From positions 248,001 through 312,000 of the forward strand of contig AKCV02000015.1 in NCBI GenBank assembly GCA_000272025.2: DNA of 64,000 nt. Reading direction: 5' to 3'. The translations under genes and the position numbers were made by a program. Source of the stretch: Imbroritus primus (lineage in GTDB: Bacteria; Pseudomonadota; Gammaproteobacteria; Burkholderiales; Burkholderiaceae). Positions 1 through 10,000 of the stretch are shown piece after piece (the stretch's first letter is position 1; each line of letters starts with the position of its first letter). Under the pieces are notes generated by a model that saw only the letters and a program-made list of their open reading frames with translations, ran no database searches and had not been told where the DNA came from.

Positions 1-93
1 GTACCGTTACGGTCAATAAGCAACCACGAAGTGTGGGCATAGATAAATATCTCATCACCGTAACTCTCCGCGATATGCGGTAAAGGTGATCAA

Positions 94-309
94 ATGCAAT
101 CCATGTCTTCTTCCGTGTTGTCTAGGTTCCTACAAGAAGGTCGGGACTTGTTGACCAATAATGAAGCCGCAGTGGTCCTAGCCATGAAGCCTCAGTCGCT
201 TCGTCGCTGGGCTTGCTATGAATGTGGCCCTATCCAGCCGATTCGTATCGGTGGTCGTTTGCGTTGGCGCGTCAGTGATGTCGAGTTTCTAATTAATGGG
301 GAGGCCTAA
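94..309 (+). CDS. AlpA/excisionase-like helix-turn-helix protein
   Basis: A 71-residue protein with a MerR/excisionase-type helix-turn-helix at about residues 21-65: a NNEAAVVL helix, then SLRRW, then a basic GGRLRWRVSDVEFLI wing. Proteins of this kind bind DNA near phage or island genes as transcriptional activators or excision factors. A Shine-Dalgarno-like AAGGTGAT lies 4-12 bases before the ATG. It ends 3 bases before the DUF927 gene, so the two are probably cotranscribed. The base composition is less GC-rich than the core genome. The family assignment is good; its exact role is not known. Confidence 0.7.
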   Translation: MQSMSSSVLSRFLQEGRDLLTNNEAAVVLAMKPQSLRRWACYECGPIQPIRIGGRLRWRVSDVEFLINGEA

Positions 310-312
310 GCA

Positions 313-2301
313 ATGCTTACTCCAAATAATTGCCTCGGTCCCTCGGATGCATTAACAGATGCTAGCAATCGACGCGGGACAGACGCGACAACCGAGCCGG
401 ATGCACTGCTGGCACGCCTCTTGGAGGGGCTCACTGGTCACCAGCAAGGCGTGCCTAACGGGACAGAGGGGCCGCTTCAAGACTACATTCCGTTCCCGTT
501 TCTCTTTGGCGCCGATGGAATCAGCCGAGAAAAAGACGACAGTCCGCCTGAGCAAGTCTGCGGCCCGATAGTGATCCAGCGCTTGACGCGTGGCGCTACG
601 GGACACGATTTCGGGTTGTTGATTGCCGGTATCACCCTGGATGATCGGGTCATTTCGCTCAGTATCCCTGCTTCGCGTCTTCATGGTGATCCATCTGACT
701 TGGCAAGAGTGCTTGCAGATCGCGGTATTCGTGTCGTACCAAGCAAAGAAAAAGCTCTCATCAGCTACCTCGATGCGGCACGTTTACTGGCGCGCCAGCG
801 AGGGTGGTTGACCGCGCAGCCCCGTTTGGGGTGGGCAGAGGGGAGTCGTGCGGCCTTCGTCTTTCCTGAGCAGGTGGTTGGTGTGCAGGATAGTGTGTTT
901 CAGCCAGAACGCGCCAACCGGATGTCCGAATCTTGTCGGGCATCCGGAACATTGGCAGAATGGCAGCGCCGTATTGCTTTGCCCGCTGGTGAAGATCGGC
1001 TGGCCACATTTGCCCTTTGCGCGAGTTTCGTCGCCCCACTGCTCCGTCCAGCGAATAGCGATAGCTTCGGATTCAATCTGTATGGCCTGACCAGTCGCGG
1101 TAAGACCACTCTTCTACAGTTAGTCGCCAGCGTATGGGGGCACGGCGGAGATCCTGGCGCGGATGGTCTTGCATTCTGCCGTCGCTGGAATGCGACCGGA
1201 AACGCCCTGGAAAGCTTGGCGGAGGAGCACAATGATTTGCCGCTTCCACTTGATGAACTGGGCACCTTCCGCAACCCAGCTGAACTTGGCCGGGCAATTT
1301 ATAACCTCGCGGGAGGCCGTGGGGCAGAACGCCTGAAGTCGGATAGCCAGCGTCGTACTCCTCGTAATTGGCGAACCCTAATTCTCTCGTCGGGCGAAAT
1401 CTCCCTAGGGGAGCTGATGCAACAAAATGGTCAGCACCAAAAAGGAGGACAGGCAGTACGCATTTTTGATATTCCGCTGCCGGCAGCTGGCCTTTTTGCC
1501 GGCCACGCATTGGTCGGCCAGAAAATCCGAGGTCTGAAGCAGGCCGCGTCGGAATGCTATGGCGTGGCGGGGCGCGCTTTTATCGATTGGTTGGTTGGGG
1601 AATTCGCTGATCATCATGCCATGGGCCAGGCTATCCGGGCCAGACTCCTATCAAGAACTGATACTTTTGATGAGAGCTCACCTGAGATCACGCGCGCCGC
1701 ACAACGATTTATACTGGTGGAAATCGCAGGTGAACTGGCTGCGGAAGCGGGGGTTCTACCTTATGATCCGCAGGCAATCAAAGCGGCTGTTCGTGCGGTT
1801 TGGGCAACATGGCGAGCAACGATTCCTGAGGTCGATGATGGCAAACGTGCTATTCGTGCCATAGGTGAGTTCATCGCCACCCATCCTGGGCAGTTTCCCC
1901 TCGCAACGGATGTGGACCGGCTCCCTCATAGCGTGGCTGGTTATTACAAAGAAAACCAAGAAACAGGCGACCTTTATCTTTTCACCGAAACGGGCTTGTC
2001 TGCCGCTTTGGGGGATATTTCCAAGGCTGCTGCACTCTCCGCCCTCGAGGATGCGGGGCTACTGTACAAAAACGACAGCAAGCGAAAAAAGAGCAAACAC
2101 TTTGTTCGAGCCTTGGGCAAGACCGGTCGTATGTATTTTTATGCAATCCGGGCGAGCGGCGTAGATCCTAGCCGCAAGAATGGCGGTCTCGCTGTCTCAA
2201 ATGGTATTTTCGATACGGGGCGGGACGGTGATGAAGATACATCAAGTGCCGCCCCAAATGTCCCGAACGTCTCGGACGACGATGGCGGGGATGTGTTTTG
2301 A
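313..2301 (+). CDS. DUF927 domain-containing ATPase (mobile-element protein)
   Basis: A 662-residue protein. A Walker A-like motif, GLTSRGKTT, lies at residues 258-266 inside the DUF927 signature (LYG...GKTT...ASVWG), and a Walker B-like LPLDELG lies around D314-E315. DUF927 proteins occur in phages, plasmids and genomic islands beside primase or helicase functions and are thought to act on DNA; the substrate is not established. A GGAGG sits 8 bases before the start. The last 50 residues are low-complexity and acidic. Together with the preceding HTH gene it marks the end of an island that continues upstream of the window. Confidence 0.8.
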   Translation: MLTPNNCLGPSDALTDASNRRGTDATTEPDALLARLLEGLTGHQQGVPNGTEGPLQDYIPFPFLFGADGISREKDDSPPEQVCGPIVIQRLTRGATGHDFGLLIAGITLDDRVISLSIPASRLHGDPSDLARVLADRGIRVVPSKEKALISYLDAARLLARQRGWLTAQPRLGWAEGSRAAFVFPEQVVGVQDSVFQPERANRMSESCRASGTLAEWQRRIALPAGEDRLATFALCASFVAPLLRPANSDSFGFNLYGLTSRGKTTLLQLVASVWGHGGDPGADGLAFCRRWNATGNALESLAEEHNDLPLPLDELGTFRNPAELGRAIYNLAGGRGAERLKSDSQRRTPRNWRTLILSSGEISLGELMQQNGQHQKGGQAVRIFDIPLPAAGLFAGHALVGQKIRGLKQAASECYGVAGRAFIDWLVGEFADHHAMGQAIRARLLSRTDTFDESSPEITRAAQRFILVEIAGELAAEAGVLPYDPQAIKAAVRAVWATWRATIPEVDDGKRAIRAIGEFIATHPGQFPLATDVDRLPHSVAGYYKENQETGDLYLFTETGLSAALGDISKAAALSALEDAGLLYKNDSKRKKSKHFVRALGKTGRMYFYAIRASGVDPSRKNGGLAVSNGIFDTGRDGDEDTSSAAPNVPNVSDDDGGDVF

Positions 2302-2436
2302 GCGAGATGGGCATTTCTGCTTCTAACCGTCCACACCGAGTGCTTGAAATTTGATACAAGTCCTGTGACAAAGTCTTCATGAATACAGTTAGCTGGGGGA
2401 GGATGCTGCGCAGACGGTAGTGTTGGTCCGCGCAGC

Positions 2437-2832
2437 ATGGCGTTTGCTTGGCAGGCATCTCGGCTGGCGAGTATGCATGCCGCCACGATTGTCCTGCGCG
2501 CAGGCGGGATTGCCGCAGTTGCACTGATCGGTATCGCACTGGCGCCAGTCTGGTGGTGGGCGATCCCCGGATGTTTTTTCAGTGGCGTCGGTTTCTACAT
2601 GTTCCATAACGCCCTGCAACTGGATGCCAGCCAGATGGAGCCGCAGCGGCGCGGTACGGCCGTTGCCCTGTTCGCCCGCCTGCATGCGGGCGGGCAGGCG
2701 GCCGGTGTATGGATTGTGGGAAAGATGGTTGAAGCAGTCGGCACATCGGCTAGCATCACACTAAACGTCGTCATGCTGTTCTGAGTCGCCATTGCGTTCA
2801 ATCTCGTCAAGGCGCGGCTGCAGCCTGATTGA
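2437..2832 (+). pseudogene. MFS transporter, C-terminal remnant
   Basis: The reading frame encodes the last third of a major facilitator superfamily transporter. Hydrophobic helices are followed by the loop QMEPQRRGTAVALFA, typical of the cytoplasmic side of the C-terminal half. The first eight or so helices are missing. An in-frame TGA at 2782-2784 interrupts the last helix, after which the same frame continues as VAIAFNLVKARLQPD to a stop at 2830. The gene is truncated and nonsense-mutated, so it is not functional. Its original substrate cannot be told. Confidence 0.75.
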
Positions 2833-2854
2833 AGAATGACAGCAAGGAGAGAGT

Positions 2855-3365
2855 ATGAACTTGGTGCTGACAGGAAAACGAGTGCTGATCACAGGCGCAT
2901 CTCGGGGGATTGGTCTGGCATGCGCTGTTGCATTTGCCAAGGAGGGTGCGATTCCCGTGCTGGTAGTACGAAAAGCGGATGATCTGCGCGTTGCGGCAGA
3001 TGACATTTTTGCGCGAACTGGCATCCAATCTGTTTGCCACGACGTCGATCTCTCGACAGAGGAAGGCATCGATACCCTGATCGCCACAGCTGGATAAATC
3101 GATATCCTGGTCAACAATGCCGGTGCGATTCCCTGTGGAAGCCTGGAACATGTTGACGATGCCCGCTTGCGTGAGGCATGGGAGCTGACTGTTCGGCTAC
3201 ATCAACATGACGCGACGGGCCCTTTCTGCGATGAAGGTGCAGAAAAACGGGGTGATCGTCAACATTATCGGTATTGTGGGTGTCAGCCCAAAAGCCGAGT
3301 ACATCGCGGGCTGTACTACCAATGCGGCACTTCGCGCTTTCACTCATGCAGTGGGTGGGGAAAGT
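2855..3365 (+). pseudogene. Short-chain dehydrogenase/reductase, broken
   Basis: The start is typical of an SDR: a GASRGIG nucleotide-binding motif at about residues 13-19, with a ribosome-binding AAGGAGAG before the ATG. A TAA at 3095-3097 interrupts the frame just before the conserved IDILVNNAG. Around 3193 a frameshift moves the reading to another frame, where GYINMTR, GVIVNIIG and an eroded active-site stretch follow until about 3365. The C-terminal third is gone. With one nonsense mutation, one frameshift and a truncation, this is a dead gene. It lies 22 bases after the MFS remnant, suggesting a former shared operon. Confidence 0.85.
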
Positions 3366-3438
3366 AGGCGATTAACTATGCCGCACCTCGCGTGTAGTCT
3401 GTTTCGTTGACCGACTAACGGGTCGACTTGAATCAGCT

Positions 3439-3660
3439 TTACATACAGATCATGAAAGTTCCCGCATTGATGCGGTCGTAGCCTTGCATTACTATAGCCG
3501 TGCCTGCCTGTCCAAACGATGAGTTGTGTCGGATAGGACCGCGGCGGGCTGCAACGCTATGTGCAGAGATCTGCTCCGGAATGCCAAAGTATCGGAACAT
3601 GCCAGCAGCAGTTCTAGCTGCGCTGATTCCGATAGGATCACCGGTCATGCCGGCGCGCCG
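3439..3660 (-). pseudogene. Possible thiolase C-terminal remnant
   Basis: On the minus strand a short frame contains GDPIGISAAR, close to the thiolase motif GHPIGASGAR, and about 43 residues later FGQAGTAIVMQGYDR, which resembles the glycine-rich thiolase end (GGGQG.A...ER). The catalytic Cys of the second motif is not recognisable and the rest of the enzyme is absent. It sits beside two other dead genes, which fits a decaying catabolic cluster. The match is weak and rests only on motif resemblance. Confidence 0.25.
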
Positions 3661-3692
3661 CATATTCAAATAACAATAATGAAGTTGCGTCG

Positions 3693-4505
3693 ATGAATAT
3701 CGCACAGGGAAATCTCAGGCTCGGGGTGCTTGACGGCCGCCGCATACTCGTCGTCGATGATGTTGCTGCGGAAAGGACGCTCCTCGCGACCTTCCTACAA
3801 CGTCATGGGTGCCGAGTCTATCTGGCATCCAATGGCGCGGACGGCTTCCGCAAGGCCCAACTGGTTTCGCCGGACCTGGTCCTGATGGACGTACGCATGC
3901 CTGTGTGCGACGGCATCGAGGCATGCCGGCTGTTGCAGGCCGATCCGGCTTTGAGCAATACTCCCGTGATTTTCCTGAGTGGCGCCGCGATGCCAGAAGA
4001 GCGCGTTGCGGGGCTGCTGGCCGGTGGCGTGGATTACGTTACCAAACCATTCAATTTCGATGAGGTGAGACTGCGGCTGGCAATACACGTCCGCCAGCGC
4101 GGTCACCAGGACTCGGCCGGCATGGCCGAGCGGCGTGCGTCTGATATCGCGCCCACGGTATCCAACCTCGATGCCCTGCTGTTCGAGTCCGCCAGCGGTT
4201 ACCTGCTGCGACATCTCGGTACTGCGCTGGAGTTGTCCGATCTAGCGGACATGGTGGGTACGTATCCCAAGCGGCTGAATGAAGCATTCAAGCAGTGCGC
4301 CGGGATGACGGTGTTCGAATTTCTGCGTGAAGAACGGATGAAGCAGGCGTGCCATCTCCTGGTCAGCACGAATCTCGCTGTACAAACGATAGCCGAGGAC
4401 CTGGGATACACAAGTGGAGCGAATTTTGCGACAGCCTTCAAGGAGCGCTTTGGTCTGACGCCAATCCGATATCGTCACGGACGGTCCCCGAAGGAGATAG
4501 GGTGA
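3693..4505 (+). CDS. Response regulator with REC and AraC-type DNA-binding domains
   Basis: A 270-residue protein. Residues 16-130 form a receiver domain with acidic D22-D23, phosphoacceptor D66 (LVLMDVRMP), S96 and K118 (TKPF). Residues 160-262 form an AraC/XylS-type double helix-turn-helix, ending in the usual DLGYTSGANFATAFKERFGLTP signature. This output type is less common than OmpR or NarL types. The stop codon overlaps the GTG start of the downstream sensor kinase, so the two are cotranscribed and almost certainly partners. Targets are unknown; the adjacent giant adhesin gene is the obvious candidate. Confidence 0.9.
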   Translation: MNIAQGNLRLGVLDGRRILVVDDVAAERTLLATFLQRHGCRVYLASNGADGFRKAQLVSPDLVLMDVRMPVCDGIEACRLLQADPALSNTPVIFLSGAAMPEERVAGLLAGGVDYVTKPFNFDEVRLRLAIHVRQRGHQDSAGMAERRASDIAPTVSNLDALLFESASGYLLRHLGTALELSDLADMVGTYPKRLNEAFKQCAGMTVFEFLREERMKQACHLLVSTNLAVQTIAEDLGYTSGANFATAFKERFGLTPIRYRHGRSPKEIG

Positions 4506-6787
4506 AGGTTCTGCGGCGGTGGCCGTTCCTGGTTGTCATGGCGTGGCTGCTACTTTCAAGTCTGTCAGCAGCAGCGGACATGGTGGATGTGGATATTGCG
4601 CCCCTGCAGACGGGCCAGTCGATCATGCGCGAGATGCACATGCTGCGTGAATCGGCAGGCAAGCGGGTGGAGCTGGGGGCAGCCCATCACGCTAAGGACT
4701 GGCAGCCCGTCCGGTGGAAGCATCTCACTTCAGCCTTGCAGCCGGAAACGATCTGGCTTGGGGCCGGGCTTTACAACTCGAGCAAGGAGCCGGTTCGCCG
4801 CCTGCTGACAGTGGATGACTGGCGGCTTGCCAGTGTGGAATTGTGGTTGCTCGATCCTGTGTCCGGGGCGGTACGCCAGTATATCCAGGGCGGCACGCGG
4901 CAATCGTTGGCGGAGCGGCCAGGCATGGCCATGGAGTCAGTGTTTTCGATCGAGTTACCACCCGGCGAACATGTGCATGCCATGTGGCGCATCCAGGGTG
5001 GTGCGTGGCATGTGATCGATGTCCGGATGTGGGAACCGCAGTTCTTTCGCGTGGCCGAACACCGCGAGCAGATGCTGCACGCCGCGTTGTTTGGTGTCAT
5101 GTGTGCCCTGGCGCTGGTCTTGCTGCTGTTCCGTAGCTGGCGGCTGGCGGTACTTGCAGCGTGGTTGGTTGCTGCACTGGCGCACGAAGCGGCCGCCCTT
5201 GGTTATATTACTGGCTACCTGGCGCCAGCCGCACGCGAATACTTTCCATGGATCATCGTGGCACTGGCGGTATTGCGGGTGATGTGCTTTACCGCTGTCG
5301 CATGCATTGTCAGCGAGCTGTGCAACCATCGGGTCTGGCGCACGGTATATATCGGGCTGATCGTCCTGCAGGCGCATGTGTTGTTGAGCTATTTCTTTGT
5401 CGATCTGCTCCAGGCGCAATGGCTGGCGCTGCTGAGTATCTTGCTGGTTCTGCATTTGTGGCCGATCTCCCTGCTCTCGGTCCGCGCGCATGGCGACCGT
5501 TATAAGCAGGCATTACTCGCGCTGCTCAGCTTGTGCTGGGGCATGGCGGTACTGCGGCTGGTACATAACCTGCATGTTGCTCAGCTCCATCTCCTGTTCG
5601 ATCATGCGCATCTTGTGCTCATCGTGCAGATTGTGGCGTCGCTTGGCATTGTGGGCATCTACATCATGGGGCAGCAGGCCAAGGAACGAAGGCTGCAACA
5701 GAACATCCGGACGATCGAACATGGGCAGCGCGCGACGCTTGAGCGACTGGTGGCGTTGCGGACTGCAGAACTGGAACAAGCCATTCAGCGCGCCGAGGCA
5801 GCAAACGACGCCAAGAACGATTTTCTTGCGCGCGTCAGCCACGATCTGCGTACACCATTGACTACCATTGCGGGTTATGCGCAACTGATGCAAGCCGAGG
5901 GCGGAGAGATCGGCCGGCGTGCCGGAATCTTCCGGCACAGCGCCGATCACATGCTGCATCTGCTGACCGATCTGATTGAATATGCGCGAGGCGCGGGCGG
6001 CGAAACACTTCGTATGGCGCCTCTGTATGCGCATGAACTCTTTAGCAACATTGCACAGGAGGTCGAGGATCTGGTGGCCAGCAACAACAATCATTTCATG
6101 CTGGAGTTCGATCCGGAGCTACCGCCAGTCCTGGTGCTGGATGGCCGGCGCATGCGCCAAGTGCTCATCAATCTGCTTGCCAATGCTGCCAAGTTTACGC
6201 ATGACGGCACGATCAAGCTGACGGTCGAGTCCCATGCCGATGCCGACATGCCGCAGAAAATTCGTTTGCTGGTGCGTGTGGCCGATACCGGACAAGGCAT
6301 GAGTGCGGACGACCGTGACCGCGCTTTTGCCCCTTATTTCCGCGGACACAACACAACGAACAAGGAGGGAGCCGGTCTCGGCCTGCCGATCGTGGCCTTG
6401 TGGGTCAAACGCATGGGCGGGGATGTCCATCTGCACAGTGTGCTTGGCATCGGTACCGAAGTGACCGTGGATATGCCGGTCCTGGTTGGCACGGCAGGCG
6501 ACCTTTTCACTGTGCCCGTCATCGAACCGGCCTGCCCCCCCGTGGATGCTGAAGTGGCATCCACCGTGAGAGAGGGGTTGGAGAAGTTGCCGCATGCAGC
6601 CCGCGCGGATCTTGAACGCCTGCTCAAGATGGGCGCGGTGACCGATATTGCCGCATGGGCCAGCGCCTTGCCGACCCCATCGCCAGCATGCCAGGCGTTT
6701 GTCGACGCCGTGCGCATGCTGGCGGAAGAGGGCCGCCTGAGCGACATCCAGTGCCTCCTCGAGGGTGAGGCAGAAGGCTCGCGCTGA
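4502..6787 (+). CDS. 7TMR-DISM sensor histidine kinase
   Basis: I place the start at GTG 4502, which overlaps the preceding TGA and has AAGGAG 5 bases upstream. This gives 761 residues beginning with a signal peptide. A periplasmic 7TMR-DISM extracellular domain spans about residues 25-190, followed by about seven membrane helices (roughly 195-400). A short coiled linker leads to a HisKA domain with phospho-acceptor H447 (ARVSHDLRTPL), and a HATPase follows with N-box (NLLANAAKF), G1 (DTGQGM) and G2 (GAGLGLPI) motifs. A tail of about 100 residues follows. DISM periplasmic domains generally bind carbohydrate-like ligands. It should phosphorylate the AraC-type regulator encoded just upstream. 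Confidence 0.88.
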   Translation: MKVLRRWPFLVVMAWLLLSSLSAAADMVDVDIAPLQTGQSIMREMHMLRESAGKRVELGAAHHAKDWQPVRWKHLTSALQPETIWLGAGLYNSSKEPVRRLLTVDDWRLASVELWLLDPVSGAVRQYIQGGTRQSLAERPGMAMESVFSIELPPGEHVHAMWRIQGGAWHVIDVRMWEPQFFRVAEHREQMLHAALFGVMCALALVLLLFRSWRLAVLAAWLVAALAHEAAALGYITGYLAPAAREYFPWIIVALAVLRVMCFTAVACIVSELCNHRVWRTVYIGLIVLQAHVLLSYFFVDLLQAQWLALLSILLVLHLWPISLLSVRAHGDRYKQALLALLSLCWGMAVLRLVHNLHVAQLHLLFDHAHLVLIVQIVASLGIVGIYIMGQQAKERRLQQNIRTIEHGQRATLERLVALRTAELEQAIQRAEAANDAKNDFLARVSHDLRTPLTTIAGYAQLMQAEGGEIGRRAGIFRHSADHMLHLLTDLIEYARGAGGETLRMAPLYAHELFSNIAQEVEDLVASNNNHFMLEFDPELPPVLVLDGRRMRQVLINLLANAAKFTHDGTIKLTVESHADADMPQKIRLLVRVADTGQGMSADDRDRAFAPYFRGHNTTNKEGAGLGLPIVALWVKRMGGDVHLHSVLGIGTEVTVDMPVLVGTAGDLFTVPVIEPACPPVDAEVASTVREGLEKLPHAARADLERLLKMGAVTDIAAWASALPTPSPACQAFVDAVRMLAEEGRLSDIQCLLEGEAEGSR

Positions 6788-7030
6788 TCGCGGGGGGGCC
6801 GGATGCGCCTTGCCCGTCTGGCCTGGACAACATTCCCGCGCAATTTTCCCTTGAGGCAAAGGCTGGGTTTGCTTGATCAAAGGCTGCACCGAGATTGAGT
6901 GAAATAATCGTCGCACCCAAAAGCGTGGCCATCTCAGCATACTCCGGCCGGGCGCTCATCTCCGAAATGGCTTCCGGCGGGTTGATGTGGGCCATGTCTC
7001 CTGACATGCGGTGCCAACGACGGCACCGGC

Positions 7031-10000
7031 ATGAAACGACGATTGCCCAAGCCTGCCATGAAAAACGCCAAGCCTCGTTTTCGCCCAGCCAGCCGCGCTG
7101 TTGCGCTCGAACCGCGTATCCTGTTCGACGGTGCAGCCGCCGTGGCCGCCGCCGATATATTCGCTGATCCGCACGCGGGCTCTGTCGACCAGCCGGTGGC
7201 GGAACGGCAGCAGGACCCCGCGCCGCCTGCCGTCGAAGCTACGCCCAGCAAGCCTGCAGGCGCTGGTGGCGGGGTGCTGGTCGTCATCGATGCCCGCGTT
7301 GCGGATTACCAGAGCCTGCTGGCGGATCTGCCGGCCAATGTCACGGTACGTGTCATCGGTAACGATGAATCTGGCCTGGCCGCGATTGGCGAGGCTCTGG
7401 CGAATGGACAGGGCGGGCATGGCTTCGATGCCGTGCATATCATCAGCCATGGCACATCCGGCAGCGTGACGCTGGGCAGCGATACGGTCAATGCCGATAC
7501 GCTGGCGGCGCGGCAGGGGGAAGTGCAGGGCTGGGCCGCGCATCTTGGCCCCGAGGCCGATATCCTGCTATATGGCTGCGATGTGGCCGAAGGTGCGGCG
7601 GGGACGGCCTTTCTCGCACAGCTCGCTCATCTGACCGGCGCCGACATCGCGGCGTCGAGCGACAGTACCGGCGCCGCCGGCAAAGGCGGCGACTGGGAGC
7701 TGGAGCAGCAGACCGGCAGCATCGAGGCCGAGGTGGTGTTCCGCCCGTCTACGCTGGATGGCTACAGCGCCTTGCTTGCCAATGTCACTTTCACCGATGC
7801 CAACGGCCCGTCGGTGCGCACCGGAGCCGAGGATACCGAGTTTGCCATTGCTGGCATCGTGATGGCCAATCCCGATAATTCGGCAAACATGACGTTGCGC
7901 ATCCAGACCACGGATGGCATTGCACGCATCGCCAGCCTCGGCAATGTGACCATCACGGCCGGAAGCAATGGTTCCAATGACTTCACGCTGTCCGGATCGC
8001 TGGCGGATCTGAATGCTGCGCTGGCCAGCCTGCGTTTTACCGCAGATGCGGACCAGAACGGTTCTGCGCCTGGCTTCACGCCGCAGATCGTCCTGACGGC
8101 GACCGATGTCGACAACGGTGGTACCGGCACGCTGGTGGTCAGCAATCTTGCCGTCACGGCGGTCAACGATGCGCCAGACCTCAGCACCGGCGTGGGGCTC
8201 GAAGTCGATGAGCGCGGCAGCGTATCTCTCTCGCTCGGACAGTTGGCATCGAGCGCCAGCGCCCTGGACGCTGATATCGCCACTGGCCAGCAGGTGATAG
8301 CACAGCAGATGGTACAGATCACCTCCTTGCCCACGCACGGCACGCTCACTTACAAGGGCGGCGCGGTGACGATTGGCATGGTGGTACCGGTGACAGAGCT
8401 CGGTAGCCTGGTCTATACCCATAACGGGGCGGATTTGAGCGCTCCGGGTACCGACAGCTTTGGCATTGCCGTCAGCGATGGCGGGGGCGGCGTGACCCCC
8501 GGTACCATCGATATCAATATCGCCCCGAGTAACGTCGACCCTGTGATCACGGGGGCGCCCACGCTGATCGAAGGGCAAGTCAAGCCGGTGGCGCCTAGCA
8601 TCGATCTTGGCGATGCATTCGATACGCTCGCCAACAGCACCATCACCCTCGACAACATCGTCACGGGTGGCCAGGGCGTGTTCTTCTTGGACATGAACGG
8701 CGACAACCAGGTCGATCCAGGCGAGGAAATCACCGGACCGCTGATACTGACCGCCACGCAGGCGGCTAATCTCTCCACCTGGCTGAAATTCCGCCATAAC
8801 GGCAGCGAGCCGGATGCGCCCGGCGCCGTCATGCCGTCTTACCGCATCACCGTGACCGATGCCGGCGGTGGCACCGGCACCGCCTCGGTGCCGGTCTCGA
8901 AAACGATCACGCTGGATGTCGTTCCCAACAATGACGACCCGACGCTCGACAATAGCCACGGAACGGCAGGCAGTGCGCTGCCCGTCAGCGAAGGGGCCGT
9001 GACCACGATTACCAGCGGCATGTTGCAGGCCAGCGATACGGACCGCAATCCGGCCAATCCGTCGCAGACCACGCCGGACAACCATCTGGTGTACAGCATC
9101 GAGTCGCGTCCCGCGCACGGCGAGATTCAGGTGTACGTCGGCGGTGGTCTTGGCCCGGATAGCGACGGCTGGATCGTGCTGGGCGAGGGGGGGCGTTTTA
9201 CGCAGGCGCAGATCGATGCCGGCCACGTGCGTTACTACCAGACCACCGATCTGACGACCGACACGCTCGACGGCTTCACCTTCACGGTGCGCGATTCTGC
9301 GTTCGGCTACGACGTGTGGACCGATCCCGCCAACCCGACCGGCGGCCGCGAAGGTGGCGTGCGTGATACTCCGGATGGTCCGATCGCCGTACAGAGTTTC
9401 CACTTCGGCGTGACCGCCAGCAACAATCCGCACACCAATCCGTATACCGGCGATCCACGGCCTGCTACACCGGGCTATGGCGGCGAGGACATGCGCTATG
9501 ACTTCATGCCTGGCGCCATGACCAACGGCAACGGCACGGTGACGTGGCACGAAGCGAATCTTGGTACCAGCGGCGGCTATGTGATCGACAATACGATGCT
9601 GGACTACACGATCACGCGTACCGATACGCGCGGTACCCCGGATCCGTCGGACGACGTGTCGATCACCCTGAGTCCTGAGGAAACGGTCTATACGCTGACT
9701 TCTCAGCCGGCCAACGGCAAGATCGAACGCAATATCGGCACGCCTGGCGCGCCGAACTGGGTCGTTGTGCATACCAACGGCCAGTTCACGCAGCAGGAAA
9801 TCAACGACGGCAGTATTCGTTTCGTGCATGACGGCAGCGAAGAGCACACGGCGAGTTTCAGCTATATCGTCAGCGACGGTACGGAGAACCACCACGCCGA
9901 TGCCTTCACGGTGGATGTTACGCCGACTAACGACCGTCCGGTCGCCAGCGGCGGAGCGACCCAGGTTGCAGAGGGTAACAACAACACTGTGCGTCTCGGC

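Noticed and set aside
6840-7007. Minus-strand frame with MAHINPPEAISEMSARPEYAEM just before the adhesin gene
   Set aside because: It reads like protein for about 50 residues but matches no family I can name and has no supporting start site. It could be a small remnant; not strong enough to list.
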